Part shown: positions 7,266 through 16,344 of the stretch, piece by piece
Numbering within the stretch: the first letter of the stretch is position 1
How the letters are laid out: the number at the start of each line of letters is the position of its first letter
Origin: JAYSFC01 sp041913505
GTDB lineage: Bacteria; Pseudomonadota; Gammaproteobacteria; Burkholderiales; Burkholderiaceae_C
Length of the DNA: 50,934 nucleotides
NCBI GenBank assembly: GCA_041913505.1
Contig: JAYSFC010000007.1
Span: 1 to 50,934, forward strand
Direction of reading: 5' to 3'
Made by a program: the position numbers and the translations under genes
The notes under the pieces: generated by a model
What the model saw: the letters and a program-made list of their open reading frames with translations, nothing else
What the model was told of the DNA's origin: nothing
Databases searched by the model: none

Positions 7266-9176
7266 TCAGGGCCCGAGCTTGCGGTACAGCGTCTGGCGGC
7301 TGATACCCAGCAGGCGCGCGGCCTGGCTGATGTTGCCGCGGCAGCTCTCCAGGGCCTGGCGGATGGCCGATCGCGAGAGCTCGTCCAGGTTCTGCGGGGG
7401 GTGCCGCTCGGTGCCCGCGAGCTGGGCCATGCGATCGGCGCGCTGCAGCGCTTCCTGGAAATCGTCCGGCAGGTGGTGCCAGGTGATCGTGTCTTCGCCG
7501 GGGTCGAGCATGGCGCAGGCGGTGCGCAGCACGTTCGCGCATTGGCGCAGGTTGCCGGGCCAGTGGTAGCGGCCCAGGTCGGCCAGCAGGGAGGGCGCAA
7601 TGCGCAGGGGGCGCTGGGGCTCGATGTCCGCGAGCAGCCGGGCGCTGAGTTCGTCGAAGTCGGTGCGCTCTCGCAGCGGCGGCAGCTCGACGGTGAGCCC
7701 GTTGATGCGGTAGTACAGGTCGGCGCGAAAGCGCCCCTGCTCGGCGTCTTCGCGCAGCTTGCGGTTCGATGCGCAGATGAGGGCGATGTCGATGGGAACG
7801 GGGCGTGCGCCGCCCAGCGGCACCACCTGCCGCTCCTGCAGCACGCGCAGCAGCCGGGTCTGCAGGGCCAGCGGCATGTCGCCGATTTCGTCGAGGAACA
7901 GCGTGCCGCCATGCGCCTCGCGCAGCAGGCCCGGCCGCCCCTCGCGCCGCCCGCCCGTGAAGGCGCCGGCCTGGTAGCCGAAAAGTTCGGATTCGATCAG
8001 CGACTCGGGCAGGGCAGCGCAGTTGATGGCCACGAACGGCGCATCCCGGCGCGGTCCGCTCTCGTGGGCGGCGCGCGCGAACCCCTCCTTGCCCACCCCC
8101 GATTCACCCTGGATCAGCAGTGCGATGGGCTTGCCGAGCACGCGGCGGGTCTTGGCGGCGGCCGTGCGCCAGCGCGCATCGCCGCTGTCCAGGCGCGCCA
8201 GCGCGTCCTCCGGCGTGGGTTGCGGCAGGGCCTGGGCGGGCGGGCGCAGGGTGCGCTGGTCGGGCACCAACTGCGCGAACAGCGGCGATCCGTCAGGGCG
8301 GTGCACCGGCAGCGGGTCGTCGGGCCTGCGCCGGTGCCGTGCCAGCAGGTCGTCCAGGCGGCAGTGCAGCACCTGCTCCAGGGAGACGCTGCCGAGCTGC
8401 GTGGTCGAGAGGCGCAGCAGCGCGAGTGCGCTGCGGTTGCCGCCCACCACCCAGCCGTCTTCGGAGAGCAGCAGGATGCCCTCGGCCACGGTGCCTATGC
8501 CCTCGGGGCGCGCATGCAGGTGCAGGCGCATGTGGTGCTGGCTGCCCGCGGTGAGCAGGCGGTTTTCGATCATGCGGGCCGCCGTACCGACCAGCCCCAG
8601 CATGTGCGGGGTGCCTCGGCTGTGCTCGCTGGAGATGTCCAGGATGCCGAGCAGTTCGCCGGTGCCCGACAGGATGGGGGCGGCCGAGCAGGTCAGAAAG
8701 CCGTTGCGCTCGAGGAAGTGCTCGGCCCCGTGGACCGCGATGGGCGACAGTTCGGCCAGCGCGGTGCCGATGGCGTTGGTGCCGCGGTGCTTCTCGTGCC
8801 AGGACGCGCCGCTGGTCAGCGCCACCCGCTCCACCTTGCCGAGGAAATAGGGATCGCCGCAGGTGTCCACGAGGGTGCCGCAGGGGCCTGCGAGCACCAC
8901 GACGCCCTGGCTGTCGCGCACCTGCTCGAACAGGTATTCCATGACGGGGCGCGAGTGGGCGAGCAGTTCCTGGTGGCGGCCGCGCAACTGGCGCAGCGCG
9001 TGGTGTTCAAGGTTCTCGGCGCTCCCCAGGCGGCCCGTGGGGCGCAGCCCTTCGTCCACGCTGCGCCGCCACGACCGGGCCAGGCGCTCGTCCACGACGC
9101 CGCCGGGGCAGTGGCCGAACTCCAGCAGGTGCTGACGCGCCTGCCGCAAGGCCAGGGAAGGGGATACCGCTCGCAT
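7266..9176 (-). CDS. AcoR-type sigma-54-dependent transcriptional activator
   Basis: A 636-residue enhancer-binding protein. An N-terminal GAF-like sensor region lies at about 70-220 (GTLVDTCGDPYFLGKVERVAL, HRGTNAIGTAL, HFLERNGFLTCSAAPI), an arrangement seen in AcoR. The AAA+ domain starts around 345 with Walker A GESGVGKE (about 355-362), the sigma-54 contact loop reads GAFTGG at about 402-407 instead of the usual GAFTGA, and FLDEIGDMPL is Walker B. The C-terminus (about 600-635, NISQAARLLGISRQTLYRKL) is a Fis-type helix-turn-helix. The ATG is preceded by AGGAGA. It is divergent from the aldehyde dehydrogenase gene, whose control region has an IHF and -24/-12 site, so it probably activates that gene in response to a small molecule such as an alcohol, aldehyde or acetoin (inference). 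Confidence 0.92.
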   Translation of the reverse strand: MRAVSPSLALRQARQHLLEFGHCPGGVVDERLARSWRRSVDEGLRPTGRLGSAENLEHHALRQLRGRHQELLAHSRPVMEYLFEQVRDSQGVVVLAGPCGTLVDTCGDPYFLGKVERVALTSGASWHEKHRGTNAIGTALAELSPIAVHGAEHFLERNGFLTCSAAPILSGTGELLGILDISSEHSRGTPHMLGLVGTAARMIENRLLTAGSQHHMRLHLHARPEGIGTVAEGILLLSEDGWVVGGNRSALALLRLSTTQLGSVSLEQVLHCRLDDLLARHRRRPDDPLPVHRPDGSPLFAQLVPDQRTLRPPAQALPQPTPEDALARLDSGDARWRTAAAKTRRVLGKPIALLIQGESGVGKEGFARAAHESGPRRDAPFVAINCAALPESLIESELFGYQAGAFTGGRREGRPGLLREAHGGTLFLDEIGDMPLALQTRLLRVLQERQVVPLGGARPVPIDIALICASNRKLREDAEQGRFRADLYYRINGLTVELPPLRERTDFDELSARLLADIEPQRPLRIAPSLLADLGRYHWPGNLRQCANVLRTACAMLDPGEDTITWHHLPDDFQEALQRADRMAQLAGTERHPPQNLDELSRSAIRQALESCRGNISQAARLLGISRQTLYRKLGP

Positions 9177-9276
9177 GCTTGTCTCCTGCGCGGGCGTTGG
9201 TGCGCCCTGTGTGCAGGGCAGTATGGTGGGCGGCCTTGCAAAGGGCAAGCCGTGGCCGGGTGGATGCGGCCCAAGT

Positions 9277-9310
9277 GTTCCATTTCGTGACACGTGTCGC
9301 GTCCTGGAAC
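9277..9310. promoter_or_regulatory. putative upstream activator site, 34-bp interrupted palindrome
   Basis: Outer arms GTTCCA (9277-9282) and TGGAAC (9305-9310) share the same centre (9293/9294) as a perfect inner palindrome GACACGTGTC (9289-9298). Across the whole 34 bp, 13 of 17 base pairs are symmetric. It lies about 95 bp upstream of the -24 element and about 100 bp from the activator start codon, a usual distance for an enhancer site bound by a Fis-type HTH dimer. Confidence 0.7.
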
Positions 9311-9359
9311 GTCGCTTGGCGGCGGGTGGGTGCGGCAGGTTTTTGAAAATATTCAATGA

Positions 9360-9372
9360 AATCAATGGTTTA
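9360..9372. promoter_or_regulatory. putative IHF binding site
   Basis: AATCAATGGTTTA matches the IHF core consensus WATCAANNNNTTR at every defined position. It is in a locally AT-rich stretch (about 9340-9382) between the palindromic site and the -24/-12 promoter, exactly where IHF bending is used at sigma-54 promoters. Confidence 0.65.
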
Positions 9373-9387
9373 GGCTTTTGTTTGGGC

Positions 9388-9403
9388 TGGCACGCATTTT
9401 GAT
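9388..9403 (+). promoter_or_regulatory. sigma-54 (-24/-12) promoter of the aldehyde dehydrogenase gene
   Basis: TGGCACGCATTTTGAT fits the consensus TGGCACG-N4-TTGCW with full agreement in the -24 block and TTGA for TTGC in the -12 block; GG-to-G spacing is correct. Transcription would begin near 9413, about 58 bases before the ATG. The divergent sigma-54 activator gene supports the call. Confidence 0.75.
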
Positions 9404-9470
9404 GGGTGGGGAGCGTCCGCCAGCGCCATCGCGCCGGCCGGATACCCACAACACACCGGAGGCAATTCCC

Positions 9471-10994
<1,524 letters not shown>

Positions 10995-11008
10995 GCGCAC
11001 GGAGCCGC

Positions 11009-11033
11009 GCGCGGTGGCCTCGGGTCACCGCGC
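11009..11033. other. GC-rich hairpin between convergent genes
   Basis: GCGCGGTG (11009-11016) pairs perfectly with CACCGCGC (11026-11033), with a 9-base loop. It lies between the aldehyde dehydrogenase stop and the end of the SUMF1-domain gene and includes that gene's stop codon. There is no T-run on either side, so it may slow or end transcription only weakly. Confidence 0.45.
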
Positions 11034-12113
11034 TGGCGGGGGCCTGGGCGCCGCGGTGCGCGGGTCGATCTCGCGCACCAGCCGCATGCCCACCAGCGGG
11101 TAGCGCGTCTGCGGTGTGTTCCAGTTGCGGAAGGCGCAGCGCGCATAAAACGGCCAGGTGTGCCAGGAGCCCCCGCGGCGCACGCGCACCGCGCCCTGCG
11201 CGGGGCCGGGCGGGTCGTCGGCGGGCGAGTGGGCGTAGTAGTCGTCCGCATGCCAGTCGGCCGTCCACTCCCAGGCATTGCCCACCATGTCGTACAGGCC
11301 GAAGGCGTTGGGCGCGTAGCTGCCCACGGGGGCGGTGAAGGCGTGGCCGTCGTGGCCGGCAAGGGCCTGGTTCTGCCATTTGGGCCAGAAGGCGGCGCTG
11401 TCCTGGTCGAAGACATTCGCCGTGCGCACCAGCCCCTGCGGATCGTCGCCGTGCGGGTAGCGCGTGCGCGTGCCGGCGCGGCAGGCGTATTCCCATTCGG
11501 CCTCGGTGGGCAGGCGGTAGCGGTGGCCTTCGTGGGCGCTGAGCCAGGCCGCGAGGGCCTGGGCGTCGTTCCAGGTCACGTTGACCACCGGGTGGTCATC
11601 GCCCTGCGCAAAGCCGGGGTTGCGCCAAGAGTAGCGCGGGTTGCGCCCCTCGAAGGCGTCGCCGCGCTGCGTGGTGGAGGGGTCGTACTGCGGGTTGTAG
11701 CCATAGGCGCCCGTACCGTCGGCCTCCGGCTCCGGCCGGTAGCCCGAGGCCTCGATGAAGCGGCGGAACTGCCCCACGGTCACCTCGTACTGGCCCAGGT
11801 AAAAAGCGTGCCGGATGCGGACCTGGTGCAGCGGCGCCTCGTCGCCCAGCTGGGTGAAGCGCTGGGGCTCCAGCTGCGGGTAGTCGCGCGCGAATGCCTC
11901 GGGCGATTCGTGGCTGCCCATGACAAAGTGCCCGGCGGGAACGCGCACGAACACCATGCCCAGCGAATTGGTCCAGTGTGCAGGGGGCGCCGTGGGGGCC
12001 GGCTGGCGTGCCGCCGCCGGGCCTGGGCCCAGCAGGGCGGCAAGACACGCCAGGGCGCAGGCTAGGTGCCGCAGGGGCACGGTGGTAGATGGGGGGGCCA
12101 GCGGGCGGGGCAC
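11025..12113 (-). CDS. exported SUMF1 (formylglycine-generating-enzyme-like) domain protein
   Basis: A 362-residue protein with an N-terminal signal sequence (hydrophobic ALACLAALLGPGPAAA, cleavage near residue 36) and then an FGE-sulfatase/SUMF1 domain: NSLGMVFVRVPAGHFVMGS, YEVTVGQFRRFI, HPVVNVTWNDAQALAAWL, RLPTEAEWEYACRAG, NAFGLYDMVGNAWEWT, RRGGSWHTWPFYARCAFRN. Genuine formylglycine-generating enzymes have two catalytic Cys after the GGS(Y/W) motif; here that stretch is HTWPFYAR, so sulfatase activation is unlikely. No sulfatase gene is nearby. It begins with GTG preceded by GGAGA. Its role in the periplasm is unknown; other SUMF1 proteins act in binding or in different oxidations. Confidence 0.82.
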   Translation of the reverse strand: MPRPLAPPSTTVPLRHLACALACLAALLGPGPAAARQPAPTAPPAHWTNSLGMVFVRVPAGHFVMGSHESPEAFARDYPQLEPQRFTQLGDEAPLHQVRIRHAFYLGQYEVTVGQFRRFIEASGYRPEPEADGTGAYGYNPQYDPSTTQRGDAFEGRNPRYSWRNPGFAQGDDHPVVNVTWNDAQALAAWLSAHEGHRYRLPTEAEWEYACRAGTRTRYPHGDDPQGLVRTANVFDQDSAAFWPKWQNQALAGHDGHAFTAPVGSYAPNAFGLYDMVGNAWEWTADWHADDYYAHSPADDPPGPAQGAVRVRRGGSWHTWPFYARCAFRNWNTPQTRYPLVGMRLVREIDPRTAAPRPPPAR

Positions 12114-12227
12114 GCGGGTTCTCCGAAGGGGCTGAGGCAGTCAGCTTACCGGAGGGCCTGGGGGCCAGGCAATGCGGGTTGACCATACCCGCGTTTGCTA
12201 TCTTTATGGGAGCAATAAATGACCGGC

Positions 12228-12250
12228 AAAAAAGCGCATGGGCGCTTTTT
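12228..12250 (-). terminator. Rho-independent terminator after trpS
   Basis: AAAAAGCGC-ATGG-GCGCTTTTT is a perfect 9-bp stem with a 4-base loop, ending in a T-run on the minus strand. It begins 5 bases past the trpS stop codon. The symmetric A/T runs would allow it to work in both directions. Confidence 0.88.
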
Positions 12251-12255
12251 ACCCT

Positions 12256-13551
12256 TCAAGCCGCCGCGGCGTCGGCCAGGGCCTGCAGGGCGGCCGTCAC
12301 GTCTTGCGGCGCCACGCCGTCCACCGGGGTCAGGTGGCCTGCCACCGCGTCCAGGCCCTGCTGCTGCAGGCGCGCTATGGCCTGACCCGCTTCCTTGGGC
12401 GCGTCGAAGCCCGTGCTCTGCAGCAGCAGGCGGCCGTCGGCGGCCACGAACTTGAAGTAGAACTTGCCGTCCTGCTCGCGGTACTGTTTGAAGCTGGGCA
12501 GTGCCGTCTTGGCCGCCTTGGTGGGCTTGGCTGCGGTCACGCCCTGGGCCAGGCTGCGCAGGCCCACGGCCGCGCGCAGTGTGCGCGTGAAGGGCGTGGC
12601 GATCTCGCGTGCGCGCACGGCGCCAGCCTGCAGGATCTGCTCCACGCGCTCGGGGTGGGCCATGAGGTCGTCATAGCGTTCGCGCAGCGGAGCGATTTCG
12701 CGGTCGATGCGCTCGAACAGCAACTGTTTGGCGTCGCCCCAGGCGATGCCCTCGGCGTAGGCCTTGCGCAGGGCTTCGGTTTCTTGCGCGGAGGCGAAGG
12801 CCTGGTAGATCTGGAACAGGGCCGAGCCCTCGGTTTCCTTGGGCTCGCCGGGCGCGCGCGAGTCGGTGAGCACCCCGCCGATGAGCTTGCGCAGCTGCTC
12901 GCGCGGCGTGAACAGCGGAATGGTGTTGTCGTAGCTCTTGCTCATCTTGCGGCCGTCCAGGCCGGGCAGCGTGGCCACGTGGTCGTCGATCACGGCTTCG
13001 GGCAGCACGAAGTGCTCGCCGTAGAGGTGGTTGAAGCTCGACGCCATGTCGCGCGCCATCTCGATGTGCTGGATCTGGTCGCGGCCCACGGGCACCTTGT
13101 GCGCCTTGAACATCAGGATGTCGGCGCCCATGAGCACCGGGTACATGAACAGGCCCGCCGTGACGCCATCGTCCTGCTCGCGGCCCGCCTCAGCGTTTTT
13201 GTCCTGCGCGGCCTTGTAGGCGTGGGCGCGGTTGAGCAGGCCCTTGCCCGTCACGCACGACAGCAGCCAGTTGAGCTCGGGGATTTCGGGCACGTCGGAC
13301 TGGCGGTAGAACGTCACGTGCTCGGGGTCCAGCCCCGAGGCGAGCCAGCTCGCAGCGATCTCGAGCGTGGAGCGCTGGATGCGCACAGGGTCCTCGCACT
13401 TGATGAGCGCGTGGTAGTCGGCCAGGAAGTAGAAGCTCTGCACGTCCGAGCGGCGGCTGGCGGCCACCGAGGGTCGGATGGAACCTGCGTAGTTGCCCAG
13501 GTGGGGCGTGCCGGAAGGGGTGATGCCAGTGAGGAAGCGCGTGATGCTCAT
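12256..13551 (-). CDS. trpS: tryptophanyl-tRNA synthetase with C-terminal extension
   Basis: A 431-residue class I synthetase charging tRNA-Trp. The HIGH-type motif is GTPHLGN near the N-terminus, MGADILMFKAHKVPVGRDQ lies in the middle, and KMSKS is at about residue 200. E. coli TrpS has 334 residues. Here the catalytic part ends around 335-340 and a tail of about 90 residues follows. Within it, GKFYFKFVAADGRLLLQSTGF (about 361-381, quoted as two pieces of one strand-rich motif) resembles the DUF1508/YegP fold. The gene lies 33 bases downstream of the site-2 protease gene and is followed by a strong terminator, so the two are probably one operon. Confidence 0.95.
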   Translation of the reverse strand: MSITRFLTGITPSGTPHLGNYAGSIRPSVAASRRSDVQSFYFLADYHALIKCEDPVRIQRSTLEIAASWLASGLDPEHVTFYRQSDVPEIPELNWLLSCVTGKGLLNRAHAYKAAQDKNAEAGREQDDGVTAGLFMYPVLMGADILMFKAHKVPVGRDQIQHIEMARDMASSFNHLYGEHFVLPEAVIDDHVATLPGLDGRKMSKSYDNTIPLFTPREQLRKLIGGVLTDSRAPGEPKETEGSALFQIYQAFASAQETEALRKAYAEGIAWGDAKQLLFERIDREIAPLRERYDDLMAHPERVEQILQAGAVRAREIATPFTRTLRAAVGLRSLAQGVTAAKPTKAAKTALPSFKQYREQDGKFYFKFVAADGRLLLQSTGFDAPKEAGQAIARLQQQGLDAVAGHLTPVDGVAPQDVTAALQALADAAAA

Positions 13552-13584
13552 GGAAAACCGTGGAAGAGAAAGCGGACGTGCCCT

Positions 13585-14253
13585 TCAGCGCAGCAGCGCC
13601 GTGAGCGGAGTGATCAGCAGGTTGATAGCGGCGTAGCCCAGGCTCATCAGGGGACGCAGCCACAGTGCGCCCACGACGCCCGCGATGACCAGGCCCATCA
13701 CGATGAAGAAGCCCCAGGGCTCGATGCGCGAGACGATCTGCGCCTGTTTCCAGGGCAGCAGTCCCACGAGGATGCGGCCGCCGTCGAGCGGCGGCAGCGG
13801 AAAGAGGTTGAACGCCCACATCACGAGGTTCACGAGCACGCCCGCGCGCGCCATCTCGATGAAGAAGCGCTCCTGCACGCCCATGCCCACCAGTGCCACC
13901 AGCAGCACGGCCCAGAGCACGGCCTGCGCGAAGTTGGACGCGGGCCCCGCGAGCGCCACCCACACCATGTCGCGCTTGGGGTGGCGCAGCCGCCCGAACT
14001 GCACCGGCACGGGCTTGGCATAGCCGAACAGGAAGGCGCCCGAGGTGGCGAAGTACAGCAAGAGCGGCATCAGGATGGTGCCGACGGGATCGATATGCTT
14101 GATCGGGTTGAGCGTGACGCGCCCCATCATGTACGCCGTGTTGTCGCCGAAGTGGCGGGCGGCATAGCCGTGGGCAGCCTCGTGCACGGTGATGGCGAAC
14201 AGCACCGGCAGGGCATAGATCAGAACGGTTTGGATGAGGTTGGAGAGGTCCAC
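13585..14253 (-). CDS. site-2 protease (M50) family membrane metallopeptidase
   Basis: A 222-residue polytopic membrane protein. The zinc motif HEAAH (HExxH) lies in the first membrane segment and the second motif, FPLPPLDGGR, carries the third zinc ligand Asp in a membrane-proximal position; NPIKHIDPVGTILMP is also typical of the short YwhC-like M50 group. There is no PDZ domain, unlike RseP. Substrates are unknown. The start is GTG 14253; the ATG a few bases upstream is in another frame. The gene leads into trpS, a pairing common in Burkholderiales. Confidence 0.9.
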   Translation of the reverse strand: MDLSNLIQTVLIYALPVLFAITVHEAAHGYAARHFGDNTAYMMGRVTLNPIKHIDPVGTILMPLLLYFATSGAFLFGYAKPVPVQFGRLRHPKRDMVWVALAGPASNFAQAVLWAVLLVALVGMGVQERFFIEMARAGVLVNLVMWAFNLFPLPPLDGGRILVGLLPWKQAQIVSRIEPWGFFIVMGLVIAGVVGALWLRPLMSLGYAAINLLITPLTALLR

Positions 14254-14334
14254 CGCGCCATTGTCTCAGACGTTCAGGCCGGCACCGGGCCGCCAGCAGC
14301 ATGCCCGCCCGAACGTTGGTAGCATGCGGGAGTT

Positions 14335-14349
14335 GTTGCAATGTGCAAC
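14335..14349. promoter_or_regulatory. 15-bp palindrome in a divergent promoter region
   Basis: GTTGCA-ATG-TGCAAC is perfectly symmetric. It sits in the 153-base gap between the divergent site-2 protease and chemoreceptor genes, which otherwise shows no clear promoter. A regulator or a transcript hairpin could use it; nothing identifies which. Confidence 0.35.
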
Positions 14350-14406
14350 GCGCAGTGCGCCGCCGCGGCGAGGGGCGCGAATGACCAATAACGGAGACGT
14401 GGTTTC

Positions 14407-15654
14407 ATGGGCTTTGACCGGTTGAGGATAGGAACGCGCCTGGTGATGGCGTTTGGCACGTTGGCGTTGCTCGTCGCGGTGCTCATGGCGGTGGCGTGGC
14501 TTGGCATGCAGCATGCGGAGGCGGCCTACACCACTGCGCTGGCGGCGGGCCAGGGGCTGGAGGCCGCGCAGCGCCTGCCGATGGAGCGGGCTGTTCAGGC
14601 GGCGCACAGCGATCTGCAGAGCGTGCGGCTGTGGACCACCCTGCTGGGCGGGGCTGTGTTCGCGGTGGCGCTGTTCGCGTTTGTGTCGCTGCGCCGCGGC
14701 ATCGTGGCGCCGCTGAACCAGGCCATCCTGATCGCGGAGACCGTGGCCGCGGGCGACCTCAGCCAGGAGTTCAGCACCGAGCTGCGCGGTGATTTCGGTC
14801 GCCTGCTGGACGCCCTGGGCACCATGGAGGACACACTCACCGACCTCGTGTCGCGCATCAAGCAGTCCACCGATGCGATCGGTGTGAGCGCGGGCGAGAT
14901 CGACGCGGGCAACACCGATCTGTCGCGCCGCACCGAGGAGCAGGTGGGCGCGCTGACCGAGACGGCGGCCAGCATGGAGCAGCTCACCTCCACCGTGCGC
15001 CAGAATGCCGACCGTGCGCGTTCCGCGAGCGGCTTGGCCGTGAACGCCTCGGCCACGGCCGAGCGCGGCGGCAGCGTGGTGAGCGAAGTGGTACAGACCA
15101 TGCAGGCCATCAGCGGCAGCTCGCGCAAGATCGTGGACATCATCCAGGTGATCGAGGGCATCGCGTTCCAGACCAACATCCTCGCGCTGAACGCCGCCGT
15201 CGAGGCTGCGCGCGCGGGCGAGCAGGGCCGGGGCTTTGCCGTGGTGGCGGGCGAGGTGCGCAACCTCGCGCAGCGCAGCGCCGTGGCCGCGCGTGAGATC
15301 AAGGCGCTGATCAACCAGTCGGTCGAGCAGGTCGAGAGCGGTGCGGGGCTCGTGGGCCAGGCCGGCAAGACCATGGAGGAGATCGTGCAGGCCGTGGGCC
15401 AGGTGACCTCGCTGCTTGGCGAGATCTCGCACGCGCTGGCCGAACAGAGCGATGGCATCGCGCATGTGAACCAGGCCGTGGCCCATATGGACGGCGCCAC
15501 GCAGCAGAACGCGGCCCTGGTGCAGCAGGCCGCTCGGGCCGCCACGGAGCTCACCGACCGCGCGCGCGAGTTGGAACGGGCCGTGGGGGCGTTCAAGCTC
15601 GACGATGACGATGCACCGGCCCAGCCGCCGTCGGCGGCGTTGCGGCTGACATAG
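14407..15654 (+). CDS. methyl-accepting chemotaxis protein with a minimal periplasmic region
   Basis: A 415-residue chemoreceptor. TM1 is at about 12-34 and TM2 at about 75-95, so the periplasmic part is only about 40 residues against about 150 in Tar-like receptors. A HAMP domain follows (about 96-150). The cytoplasmic signalling tip is intact (IAFQTNILALNAAVEAARAG, EQGRGFAVVAGEVR). The C-terminus lacks a CheR-tethering pentapeptide. With no recognisable ligand-binding domain, it may sense membrane state or an intracellular signal, or act through partner receptors (inference). An internal deletion of a four-helix-bundle sensor would give this shape. The second receptor gene at 17402 is full length. 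Confidence 0.9.
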   Translation: MGFDRLRIGTRLVMAFGTLALLVAVLMAVAWLGMQHAEAAYTTALAAGQGLEAAQRLPMERAVQAAHSDLQSVRLWTTLLGGAVFAVALFAFVSLRRGIVAPLNQAILIAETVAAGDLSQEFSTELRGDFGRLLDALGTMEDTLTDLVSRIKQSTDAIGVSAGEIDAGNTDLSRRTEEQVGALTETAASMEQLTSTVRQNADRARSASGLAVNASATAERGGSVVSEVVQTMQAISGSSRKIVDIIQVIEGIAFQTNILALNAAVEAARAGEQGRGFAVVAGEVRNLAQRSAVAAREIKALINQSVEQVESGAGLVGQAGKTMEEIVQAVGQVTSLLGEISHALAEQSDGIAHVNQAVAHMDGATQQNAALVQQAARAATELTDRARELERAVGAFKLDDDDAPAQPPSAALRLT

Positions 15655-15690
15655 GGCTGAGGAAGGCGCGCGGCGGGCGCTGCGGCGCGA

Positions 15691-15705
15691 GGGGCTTAGA
15701 GCCCC
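15691..15705. other. hairpin between convergent genes
   Basis: GGGGCT-TAG-AGCCCC is a perfect 6-bp stem spanning the stop codon of the yciO-like gene and pointing at the end of the chemoreceptor gene. It lacks a T-run, so it is only a possible terminator. Confidence 0.35.
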
Positions 15706-16331
15706 AGCGCCTGCACGCTGCCGCGGCCTTCGCGCAGGACGAGCGGGTCGCCGCCCAGGTACATGGGCGTGAGGTCCACCACGGTGGTGGGCTCAAGCGG
15801 GCAGGCGCCCGCATCCACCACGGCATCGAGCTGGTGCTCGTAGCGTTCGCGGATCTCGCGCGGATCGTTGAGCGGCTCGCTCTCCCCCGCAGGAATCAGC
15901 GTGGTGGCCAGCAGCGGCGCGCCGTGCAGCTCGAGCAGCAGCAGCAGGCCCTTGCGGTCGGGCACGCGCAGGCCGATGGTCTTGCGCTGCGGGTGGCTCA
16001 CGCGCCGCGGCACTTCCTTGGTCGCATCGAGGATGAAGGTGTAAGGGCCTGGAGTGGCCTGCTTGAGCAGGCGGTACTGCCGGTTGTCCACGCGCGCATA
16101 GCTGGCCAGCTCCGACAGGTCGCGGCACAGCAGCGTGAGGTGGTGTTTCTCGTCCACCTGGCGGATGCGCCGCAGCCGGTCCACGGCGGCCTTGTCATCG
16201 AGCTGGCACACGAGCGCGTAGCTCGAATCGGTGGGCACGGCCAGCACGCCGCCCTGGCGCAGCAGCGCGGCGGCCTGCTTGAGCAGCCGGGGCTGCGGGT
16301 TGTCGGGGTGTGCTTCGAAGTACTGGGCCAT
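15696..16331 (-). CDS. yciO: YciO/Sua5-YrdC family protein (threonylcarbamoyl-AMP synthase-like)
   Basis: A 211-residue protein of the YrdC fold, which binds RNA/ATP and in Sua5/TsaC makes threonylcarbamoyl-AMP for tRNA t6A. Visible segments are GGVLAVPTDSSYALVCQ, TLLCRDLSELASYA, GPYTFILDATKEVPRRV and IGLRVPD. Length and motifs fit the YciO branch (about 206 residues) better than TsaC. Whether YciO makes t6A in vivo is uncertain. It begins 13 bases after the PHP-phosphoesterase gene, the same pairing as trpH-yciO of E. coli, which supports the orthology. Confidence 0.88.
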   Translation of the reverse strand: MAQYFEAHPDNPQPRLLKQAAALLRQGGVLAVPTDSSYALVCQLDDKAAVDRLRRIRQVDEKHHLTLLCRDLSELASYARVDNRQYRLLKQATPGPYTFILDATKEVPRRVSHPQRKTIGLRVPDRKGLLLLLELHGAPLLATTLIPAGESEPLNDPREIRERYEHQLDAVVDAGACPLEPTTVVDLTPMYLGGDPLVLREGRGSVQALGL

Positions 16332-16344
16332 GGAGTGGAACGGT

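Noticed and set aside
6825..9290. An 821-codon plus-strand frame opposite the methyltransferase and activator genes.
   Set aside because: No family motifs; antisense to the GAF, AAA+ and HTH coding parts.
11025..12113. Sulfatase-activating formylglycine-generating enzyme.
   Set aside because: The two catalytic Cys positions are not Cys and no sulfatase gene is near.
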